DNA of 6,194 nt from Balneolia bacterium (lineage in GTDB: Bacteria > Bacteroidota > Rhodothermia > Balneolales > Cyclonatronaceae), in the NCBI GenBank assembly GCA_003566395.1, contig PXDL01000173.1, forward strand, positions 1 to 6,194, given 5' to 3'. The translations under genes and the position numbers were made by a program. The notes below the pieces were generated by a model. The model was not told where the DNA came from and searched no databases. It saw nothing but the letters and a program-made list of their open reading frames with translations. Position 1 is the first letter of the stretch, and each line of letters opens with the position of its first letter. Positions 1 to 5,535 of this stretch are shown piece by piece.

Positions 1-121
1 AATACCTGAATTCAAACACATCCTCCGAAACATAGACGTATCCGGTCTTGAGAGTTTGCCTGAGAAAATCAACGAATGCGGATCAGCAGAAGACGCGCGT
101 AATCTGCTGCAGGAGCTTTGA
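1..121 (+). CDS. ptsI: C-terminal fragment, probably PTS enzyme I (phosphoenolpyruvate-protein phosphotransferase)
   Basis: Only the last 39 codons are in the window, read from base 2 and ending at TGA 119-121. The fragment starts IPEFKHILRN and ends in a short charged helix (SAEDARNLLQEL). From memory, this lines up with the end of enzyme I, where E. coli PtsI has IPRIKKIIRN followed by a helix, a spacer and a last helix rich in A, E and L. Enzyme I is the cytoplasmic protein that takes phosphate from PEP and passes it to HPr at the head of the phosphotransferase system. The catalytic histidine and the PEP-binding barrel lie upstream, outside the window, so the call rests on about 35 residues. 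A PtsP-type paralogue or another PEP-utilising enzyme is possible. The next gene is a glycosidase, which fits a carbohydrate neighbourhood but does not prove it. Confidence 0.5.
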   Translation, partial: IPEFKHILRNIDVSGLESLPEKINECGSAEDARNLLQEL

Positions 122-237
122 ATTGGAAAATACCGGCAGATTACGCTTCTTCACATTTCACTATAAAAAACGACCGCGCAGGCTTATTTTCAGTGGAATC
201 AGATAAACGGCAGTAGCCTGTATTAATAAAAAAAGCT
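122..237. other. Intergenic leader before the GH13 gene
   Basis: This is 116 bp between the ptsI-like stop and the GH13 start. It contains a 6-bp inverted repeat, CAGGCT (179-184) and AGCCTG (215-220), with a 30-base loop, which is too wide to call a terminator. A TATAAAA run lies at 162-168, and a TATTTTCA at 185-192 matches the Bacteroidota TAnnTTTG box at only four of six fixed bases. The last bases before the ATG are an A-rich tract (TAATAAAAAAAGCT) with no Shine-Dalgarno. No reading frame here looks coding. A promoter for the GH13 gene may lie here, but I cannot place it. Confidence 0.3.
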
Positions 238-1998
238 ATGAGCGAACCAACACAGTTCGTCCCTGACTGGGCGAAAGGAATAGTATGGTACCAAATTTTT
301 CCTGAACGATTCAGGAGAGGTCGCACGGATAACGATCCGGTTCTGGAAGATCAAAGGGGATCCTGGCCTCATGATCAGTCGGCCCCTTACCAAACCCATC
401 CCTGGACAAGCGACTGGTACACGCGTCAGCCCTACGAAAAGGAAAACGGGCTTAATCTTTCGGATACGCTTCAGCGTCGCCGGTATGGTGGCGATCTTCA
501 GGGCGTTTTGGACAGGCTGGATTACCTCAGTGAACTTGGTATTCAGGGCGTGTATTTCAATCCGCTTTTTGAAGCGCCTTCAAGCCATAAGTACGATGCG
601 GCGACCTGGCATCACATCGACCCCAATTTCGGCCCCGACCCCGACGGCGATCGTAAGCTGATAGCATCGGAAACTCCGGACGACCCGGAAACCTGGGTCT
701 GGACCTCGGCAGATAAACTTTTCCTCGAACTCGTGAGGAAATTTCACGAGCGGGGTATCTATGTGATTATAGACGGTGTGTTCAACCATATGGGGCTGAA
801 CAGCTGGGTGTATGAGGATTTGGTGAAAAATCAGCGGAATTCACGCTTCAGCGACTGGATGAAAGTAGAGCAGTGGGCTGATGAAAACCCCGGTGGCAAC
901 ACGGTAATCCGGACCTGGGAAGGGTATAAAGAGCTGCCCGAAATTATGCAGGACCGCAGCGGTATCAGGCCCGGGCCGCGGAAGTATATTTTTGATATTA
1001 CCCGGCGTTGGATGGATCCGGCCGGAGACGGCGACCTGAGCAAAGGAATTGACGGCTGGCGGCTGGACGTTGCGTTTTGTATTAAACATCCGTTTTGGAA
1101 AAAATGGCGAAAGCACGTTCGCAGTATCAATAAAGAAGCATTTTTGCTTGCGGAGGTAATCGACACGCCCAAAAAACAGAAATCGTATCTAAAGGGTGAT
1201 GAGTTCGATGCCGTTATGAACTACAATTTCGCATTTGCGGTATCGGAGTTTTTCATCAAAGACCGGAAACAGGTGAAGCCGACGGAGCTGGATGAAAAGC
1301 TGGAAGAGCTGCGCTCGGCCTATCCGTATCAGGTGGCTGAAGTGATGCACAATTTGCTTGGATCACACGATACCGACCGAGCCGCCTCAAGGGTGATGAA
1401 CGCCCATCTGTTTACCATGCGACGGTGGAGCGATTATTACGAAAAGGCGAAGATGGTAAATCCGGGCTACAAAACCGGAAAGCCGGATGAACATGCACGG
1501 CACATTCACAGGCTAATGGTCGTTTTTCAAATGACATACCTGGGGGCTCCGGTCATTTATTATGGTGATGAAGCCGGGATGTGGGGACCGAACGATCCGT
1601 GCAACCGAAAGCCGATGCTTTGGCCCGAGTTGGATTATGAAGACGAGCAGGTTTTCCCGAACGAACCAAAGAGAACAACAGAAGAGGTAGGCTTTGACCG
1701 GGGCATGTTTGAGCATCACAAATCCCTTATACAGTTGCGCCGATCGAATCCGGAACTTGAACGGGGGTTGTACCGAACTATCGTTGCAGACAACATTAAT
1801 TCGGTTTTTGGCTTTGAACGTTATCTCGGTGATGAGGCGGTGGCTGTGATTTTCAATACGGGTAAAAAGGTGTATGAGTGCTGTCCGGAAGGTTTTGCAG
1901 AGGGAAGGATGCTTTTCGCGATGCGGGCTGAACAAAGCGATAACGGGATTTGCACGATAGAGCCAAACGGAGCCGTCATCATCAAAAAGCAAGCTTGA
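238..1998 (+). CDS. Glycoside hydrolase family 13, cytoplasmic neopullulanase/alpha-amylase-type enzyme
   Basis: The 586-residue protein shows the GH13 motifs in order: IVWYQIFPERF at the N-terminus (15-25), YGGDLQGV (83-90), region I DGVFNH (179-184), region II GWRLDVA (273-279) with nucleophile Asp277, region III LAEV with acid/base Glu306, and region IV LLGSHD (373-378) with His377 and the transition-state stabiliser Asp378. YYGDEAGMWG followed by DPCNRKPMLW (441-462) is typical of neopullulanase, cyclomaltodextrinase and maltogenic amylase relatives. A short beta-rich C-terminal domain follows from about residue 510. There is no signal peptide, so the enzyme probably hydrolyses imported maltodextrins or cyclodextrins in the cytoplasm. 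The CBM34-like N-terminal domain of classic neopullulanases is absent. ATG 238 is the first start after an in-frame TAG at 214-216. The TGA overlaps the next ATG by one base. Family assignment is secure; exact substrate is not. Confidence 0.95.
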   Translation: MSEPTQFVPDWAKGIVWYQIFPERFRRGRTDNDPVLEDQRGSWPHDQSAPYQTHPWTSDWYTRQPYEKENGLNLSDTLQRRRYGGDLQGVLDRLDYLSELGIQGVYFNPLFEAPSSHKYDAATWHHIDPNFGPDPDGDRKLIASETPDDPETWVWTSADKLFLELVRKFHERGIYVIIDGVFNHMGLNSWVYEDLVKNQRNSRFSDWMKVEQWADENPGGNTVIRTWEGYKELPEIMQDRSGIRPGPRKYIFDITRRWMDPAGDGDLSKGIDGWRLDVAFCIKHPFWKKWRKHVRSINKEAFLLAEVIDTPKKQKSYLKGDEFDAVMNYNFAFAVSEFFIKDRKQVKPTELDEKLEELRSAYPYQVAEVMHNLLGSHDTDRAASRVMNAHLFTMRRWSDYYEKAKMVNPGYKTGKPDEHARHIHRLMVVFQMTYLGAPVIYYGDEAGMWGPNDPCNRKPMLWPELDYEDEQVFPNEPKRTTEEVGFDRGMFEHHKSLIQLRRSNPELERGLYRTIVADNINSVFGFERYLGDEAVAVIFNTGKKVYECCPEGFAEGRMLFAMRAEQSDNGICTIEPNGAVIIKKQA

Positions 1999-3236
1999 TG
2001 CCACGACATATCGTTGTTTGCGGAGCGGGAGCGGCGGGCCTCACTGCCGCCATTTTTGCAGCTGAAGGGGAGAACAGCGTTACGCTGCTGGAGCGAACCG
2101 ACAAAGCCGGTAAAAAAATCCTGATGTCCGGCGGTACGCGCTGTAACGTGCTTCCGGTTCATGCCCGCTTAGCGGATTACCACACCGGCTCATCCCAAAA
2201 TATTCTGAAGAAAATTTTTAAGAGCTGGCCGGTTGACCGGTGCAAAGACTGGTTCATACAGGAAGTCGGGTTGAAGCTCGCCTGTGAGACTGAATCCAAT
2301 AAATGGTTTCCGGAGAGCAATTCGGCCAAAGAGGTGCGCGATCTGCTACTTCAGAAAGCGCTCGGAGCCGGAGTTAAGATCCGGTATAAGTCGGGCGTGC
2401 AGGAGCTGCAATCTGCGGGAAAAACGTGGCGCATCACCCTTGAAAACGGTGAGTTGTTGCAGGCCGACGCGGTAATAGCGGCCACCGGCGGACTTTCCAT
2501 TCCCACAACCGGCACAGACGGCAGCGGACATACATTTTTGAAACGAATCGGGCATACCACCGACCCGGTATATCCGGCTTTGACGCCGCTAACATCTTCC
2601 CGGAAATCACACAAGGAGCTGGCGGGATTGAGTACGGATGTGAAGCTGAGGGTTTCATCGGGAAACAAAACTGAATATGAGGCGGAACGGGGCGGGTTTC
2701 TGTTCACACATCGGGGGTACAGCGGCCCGGCCGTGCTTGACGTTTCTCATTTTTCCCGTCCGGAGTTTCAGAAATCGAGCGGACTTTCCGGGCTCGGGTA
2801 TGAGGTGAACTGGACCGGTGAAGATGAAGAAACATGGCGGAGGCGGTTTGAGGGGAAAGCAACCGTAGGCAGTTTGCTGAAAGCACATCTGCCGAACCGC
2901 CTTGCGGGTTTAATTGCTGAAGAGTCCGGCATGGAAGGGCGAAAAACAGCCGAATTAAATCGTGGTGAACGCCGGAAACTGATTCGGCTGCTCACCGCTT
3001 ACCCGCTTGCTAACGAAGGTGACGAAGGGTACAGAAAAGCTGAAGTGACCGGTGGCGGCGTTCCGCTCGATGAAGTTGATCCGGCAACCATGGAGAGTAG
3101 AAAACATCCCGGGCTGTATTTGTGCGGTGAAATCATGGACGTGTTCGGACGGATCGGCGGGTTTAATTTTTACTGGGCGTGGGTCAGCGGACGGTTGGCA
3201 GGACTCAGGGCCGGAAGAGCCGAAGCCGGATCTTGA
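1998..3236 (+). CDS. HI0933/BaiN-family NAD(P)/FAD-dependent oxidoreductase (YhiN-like flavoprotein)
   Basis: The 412-residue protein opens with a Rossmann FAD-binding fold: strand HIVVCGAGAAGL with GxGxxG at 9-14, and Glu32 at the end of the second strand to bind the adenosine ribose. The stretch KKILMSGGTRCNV (39-51) is the HI0933 family hallmark. The C-terminus carries VTGGGV (350-355) and then GLYLCGEIMDV and GRIGGFNFYWAW (372-395), the second FAD-contacting block of the family. Length matches the usual 390-420 residues. The family is flavin-dependent and includes the gut reductase BaiN, but most members, including YhiN and HI0933, have no settled substrate. A longer frame from TTG 1950 exists, but its extra 16 residues are basic and would precede the first beta strand, so I choose ATG 1998. 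The TGATG overlap with the GH13 stop implies translational coupling. No Shine-Dalgarno is visible. Confidence 0.93.
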   Translation: MPRHIVVCGAGAAGLTAAIFAAEGENSVTLLERTDKAGKKILMSGGTRCNVLPVHARLADYHTGSSQNILKKIFKSWPVDRCKDWFIQEVGLKLACETESNKWFPESNSAKEVRDLLLQKALGAGVKIRYKSGVQELQSAGKTWRITLENGELLQADAVIAATGGLSIPTTGTDGSGHTFLKRIGHTTDPVYPALTPLTSSRKSHKELAGLSTDVKLRVSSGNKTEYEAERGGFLFTHRGYSGPAVLDVSHFSRPEFQKSSGLSGLGYEVNWTGEDEETWRRRFEGKATVGSLLKAHLPNRLAGLIAEESGMEGRKTAELNRGERRKLIRLLTAYPLANEGDEGYRKAEVTGGGVPLDEVDPATMESRKHPGLYLCGEIMDVFGRIGGFNFYWAWVSGRLAGLRAGRAEAGS

Positions 3237-3251
3237 AGTTTATCTCCGGAA

Positions 3252-3282
3252 AATAATTGTCCTGCGCGGGAAAGCAATTATT
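3252..3282 (+). terminator. Composite hairpin after the flavoprotein gene, possible terminator
   Basis: AATAATTG (3252-3259) pairs perfectly with CAATTATT (3275-3282). Inside it TCCT (3260-3263) can pair with GGGA (3268-3271), including one T-G wobble, around a GCGC loop, leaving a 3-base AAG bulge on the right arm. The stem is about 12 pairs and sits 15 bases after the flavoprotein stop. There is no T-run after it on the + strand, so it is not a textbook intrinsic terminator. On the - strand it is followed by TT and C, but no - strand gene ends here. It could end or stabilise the GH13-flavoprotein transcript. Confidence 0.3.
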
Positions 3283-3329
3283 GGTGTATTATGATGAAAA
3301 ATACCGTAGCTTCCCGTAACCCATCACCC

Positions 3330-3337
3330 TAAATTTG
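3330..3337 (+). promoter_or_regulatory. Bacteroidota-type -7 box (TAAATTTG) upstream of comF
   Basis: TAAATTTG matches the known Bacteroidota -7 consensus TAnnTTTG at all six fixed bases. It lies six bases before the comF ATG at 3344, so transcription would begin at or within a few bases of the start codon and the mRNA would be leaderless or nearly so. I found no clear TTG -33 element 19-21 bases upstream, which weakens the call. If the box is real, the alternative comF start at TTG 3335 falls inside the promoter and must be wrong. Confidence 0.35.
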
Positions 3338-3343
3338 CGGGAG

Positions 3344-4051
3344 ATGCCTTTTTTAAAACAACTATTTAAAGGACTTGAGCAGGTCGCTTTTCCTCCGGTT
3401 TGCCTGGGGTGCAGCGCGGTTTTTGACAGCCGCGATCGTTTTTTGTGTGAAAGCTGCGCATCGGAGCGATTCGATGATCCGAACCCTGCCAATCAGCCGG
3501 CTTGTGAGGCGATGATTCTCCCTGAAGACGTGAATTTTCAGGATGCGTTGTGGAAGTATGATAAGGAGGGCGTTCTTCAGCAGCTGATTCACATGTTGAA
3601 ATATGAGGGAATGGCGGAAGTCGGTCAGGAGCTGGGAACGTATGGCGCGAGGCGCGTTCATCAGCGGCATATCGGGGGACGAATTCCGGAATCGGAGCCG
3701 GTTTTGCTGCTACCCGTACCGCTTCACAAAAAACGAGAGAAAAAGAGAGGGTACAATCAGGCTGAGCTTATTGCCGGGGGAATGGCGTCGGTTCTGGATA
3801 TGGAAGTAGCTGAAAAAGAAGTCGTAACCCGTACGCGACATACGGTAACCCAAACGCGTCATAATTTTGAACAGCGGATGAAGAACCTCAAAAATGCGTT
3901 CAAGGTGAACAGTCCGGAGGTTCTGAAAGGCAAGCATATACTCATTGTAGATGATGTGTTTACCACAGGTTCAACCTGTTTTACGCTTTCGGCTGAAATC
4001 AAAAAAGCCGGACCGGCCTCCATCGGCATTTTTACTATAGGGATGGCATAA
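3344..4051 (+). CDS. comF: ComF family protein (phosphoribosyltransferase-fold competence protein)
   Basis: The 235-residue protein has the ComF layout. An N-terminal zinc-finger-like CxxC pair, CLGC (20-23) and CESC (35-38), follows FPPV. A central block, ALWKYDKEGVLQQLIHMLKY, resembles the family's Y-x-G-x(4)-LI-x(2)-LKY. VLLLPVPLHKKREKKRGYNQAE has RGYNQ at 135-139, and the PRPP-binding loop ILIVDDVFTTGST is at 199-211 with paired Asp and TTGST. ComF acts in the cytoplasm during natural transformation, handling incoming single-stranded DNA; homologues such as GntX have less clear roles. The start is ATG 3344. A TTG nine bases upstream would add only MRE and overlaps a -7-like box. GGGAG directly abuts the ATG, too close for a working Shine-Dalgarno. 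No other competence gene is in view. Confidence 0.92.
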   Translation: MPFLKQLFKGLEQVAFPPVCLGCSAVFDSRDRFLCESCASERFDDPNPANQPACEAMILPEDVNFQDALWKYDKEGVLQQLIHMLKYEGMAEVGQELGTYGARRVHQRHIGGRIPESEPVLLLPVPLHKKREKKRGYNQAELIAGGMASVLDMEVAEKEVVTRTRHTVTQTRHNFEQRMKNLKNAFKVNSPEVLKGKHILIVDDVFTTGSTCFTLSAEIKKAGPASIGIFTIGMA

Positions 4052-4096
4052 GCCGTGCTCGTTTATTTTTAAGCAAATTCAGCTTACTTTCGGTCT
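4052..4096. other. Short comF to membrane-protein gap with promoter-like box
   Basis: These 45 bases hold a weak 5-bp inverted repeat, TAAGC (4070-4074) and GCTTA (4082-4086), and TACTTTCG (4085-4092), which matches the Bacteroidota -7 consensus TAnnTTTG at five of six fixed bases. The box ends four bases before the next ATG, the same tight arrangement as in front of comF. No Shine-Dalgarno is present. It may be a separate promoter, or the next pair may be read through from comF. Confidence 0.2.
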
Positions 4097-4783
4097 ATGC
4101 AAAAACACACAAACAGGTCATCCGGCGAATTTCCCTATCTCGACACCCCGGCGGGAATTGTTACTCCCAAAGGGCATATTTTCCGAACGACGGAAGCGTT
4201 GCTGCAAAAGCATGCGGGTGCGTTGTTTGAAATACAGCCGCTGCATAAAATGCTGAAACGGGCCACGCAGTGGATCGAAAGTACGGACGGCATCGGTATT
4301 GCGGCTATGCTGGTTTGTTTACTGCTGCTGCCCGCTGTTCCTGCGGTGTTAGCTGCTCTGGCTATTGCAACGGCCTGGCACGTGTATAAGAGCGCGTTTG
4401 CCGGACCCGGTCTTCAGCCCGTGGCGGTAGTGTTCGGCTATGATATTTTCCAGCTCGTAATTGCCCTTGGACCGCTTTCTTTTTTCGGGATGGAGGGAGC
4501 GTACACCAAACTGATTGCCGGAATCGTTCTGTTCATTGTATTTAAATTCGGATGGGTCAGGAAAATCATCGATAAACTTTTAAACCGCAATGCAGATCCG
4601 GCAAAGCCCGGCTCTAACGACCGATTACTTCACATGCTCCTGACCCGCTATTCGCTCAGAGAGGGCATCACCCCGCCGCACCTGCAGAAAATGGAAGCCG
4701 ATATTTCAGAAGCGGTGCGCAAAAGCCGGGAACAACAGCAAACCTGGACCCGGAAACGAACTTCAAAAAAGCAGAAAAGATGA
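4097..4783 (+). CDS. Membrane protein of unknown function with basic C-terminal tail
   Basis: I do not recognise this 228-residue protein. Residues 1-60 are soluble and mixed in charge (starting MQKHTNRSSGEFPYLDTPAG). Three hydrophobic stretches follow at about 66-96, 107-131 and 137-154; the first is long, proline-containing and rich in A and L. Residues 155-228 are polar and charged, ending in an Arg/Lys-rich tail (TRKRTSKKQKR). The positive tail and the KK/R residues just after the last segment suggest that the C-terminus is cytoplasmic, by the positive-inside rule. There is no signal peptidase site, no catalytic motif I can name and no cysteine cluster. ATG 4097 is the first start after the in-frame TAA at 4070. 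Its ATGA overlap with the lipoprotein gene shows that the two are translated together, hinting at a joint envelope role. Confidence 0.8.
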   Translation: MQKHTNRSSGEFPYLDTPAGIVTPKGHIFRTTEALLQKHAGALFEIQPLHKMLKRATQWIESTDGIGIAAMLVCLLLLPAVPAVLAALAIATAWHVYKSAFAGPGLQPVAVVFGYDIFQLVIALGPLSFFGMEGAYTKLIAGIVLFIVFKFGWVRKIIDKLLNRNADPAKPGSNDRLLHMLLTRYSLREGITPPHLQKMEADISEAVRKSREQQQTWTRKRTSKKQKR

Positions 4784-5385
4784 AATTTACCCGATTACTT
4801 ATTCTTATTTCGTCTGTGCTGCTGATAGCCGGATGCTCTTCCGACGGCTGGCTGATCGATGATCCCCGCGTTCATAATGTAACATTTTATCTGGAAAGCA
4901 CTCCGGACGAGCGGTTCGAGCTGGACGAAAAGCGTTTGAACGAAATGCTGATAACGGAACTGAGAGCGTCGGTTTCGGACTCTCTCGCCCAAAATGCGTT
5001 TGAGCGCGTTCAGTCGGCTTACGGGGGAACCGGTAAGACCGATTTTCTGCTGGTGGATACGCTTGCCGAAGCCGATCTGGTTTTCCGGATTGAGGAGGTG
5101 TCGATACGGGGCGTACGTACGCTGAATGTAGTTCATCCAGGTCCTGTCTTCCGGATTCGGGCGCGTATCACCGGGTGGCGTGGAGAGCGAAAGGTATTCG
5201 ATAAAACCAATACCATGCATAATAATCTGGCGCTTGTGGCATCGGAGGGCAGCCGCTTTTACATTCCCTCGACCGAAGAGCGCGAAGACCTTGGGCTTCA
5301 GCAAAAAACAATCTATCCGGTTCTGCGGTCCGTTTACGGACAAATCTGGCAGGATGTAGCGGACCAAAACCGGAAAATGCGGTAA
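4780..5385 (+). CDS. Predicted lipoprotein of unknown function
   Basis: The 201-residue product begins with a classic type II signal peptide: MKFTR, a hydrophobic core LLILISSVLL, and lipobox IAGC with the lipidated cysteine at 19. Serines at +2 and +3 contain no aspartate sorting signal, so outer-membrane placement facing the periplasm is likely. The mature part has an amphipathic helix at about 47-75 (LDEKRLNEMLITELRASV), beta-strand-like segments ADLVFRIEEVSIRG (98-111) and GPVFRIRARITGWR (121-134), and a C-terminal helix (about 176-195). That helix-strand-helix order loosely recalls LptE- and DUF4410-like periplasmic lipoproteins, but no diagnostic motif supports either, so I leave it unnamed. 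ATG 4780 lies in an ATGA overlap with the membrane-protein stop, and the immediate signal peptide confirms this start. It was probably co-expressed and may cooperate with that membrane protein. Confidence 0.85.
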   Translation: MKFTRLLILISSVLLIAGCSSDGWLIDDPRVHNVTFYLESTPDERFELDEKRLNEMLITELRASVSDSLAQNAFERVQSAYGGTGKTDFLLVDTLAEADLVFRIEEVSIRGVRTLNVVHPGPVFRIRARITGWRGERKVFDKTNTMHNNLALVASEGSRFYIPSTEEREDLGLQQKTIYPVLRSVYGQIWQDVADQNRKMR

Positions 5386-5535
5386 TTGTTTATCAGGCAA
5401 ATGAGGCGGGAATGCGCCGGTTTCAGTAAGGGTTTAATCCTGAAATGATTCGTATTTTTACCGGTTAATTTTCATCGCCCGGCAGGTGTATGTTCGGGAA
5501 ATCAGGGTGATGAATTCAGATTATTTATTTTTTTA
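5386..5535. other. Intergenic region before ubiE with small inverted repeats
   Basis: This 150-bp gap is the longest in the window. It holds GGCG/CGCC (5405-5408, 5415-5418, 6-base loop) and TTTCAG/CTGAAA (5421-5426, 5440-5445, 13-base loop). An ATTTTTA run at 5454-5460 begins eight bases after the second stem, so it is at best a weak terminator for the lipoprotein unit. TATGTTCG (5489-5496) matches the Bacteroidota -7 box at five of six fixed bases and could drive ubiE, with about 40 bases of leader. The end is a T-rich tract without Shine-Dalgarno. No coding potential beyond an eight-codon frame is visible. Confidence 0.3.

Noticed and set aside
179..220. CAGGCT/AGCCTG inverted repeat upstream of the GH13 gene as terminator or operator
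   Set aside because: A six-base stem with a 30-base loop is weak and easily arises by chance, and no T-run follows.
1950..1997. N-terminal extension of the flavoprotein from TTG 1950
   Set aside because: The added residues are basic and unlike the family, whose members begin just before the first Rossmann strand; ATG 1998 with TGATG overlap is better.
1513..2004. Antisense open frame of 163 codons under the GH13 3' end
   Set aside because: It lies opposite conserved GH13 sequence (GDEAGM and the C-terminal domain), and its product resembles no protein family I recognise.
4795..5400. Antisense open frame of 201 codons covering almost the whole lipoprotein gene
   Set aside because: It is the mirror of a gene with a clear signal peptide and lipobox. 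Its own translation has no domain-like or hydrophobic pattern, and it is a by-product of codon use in the + strand gene.
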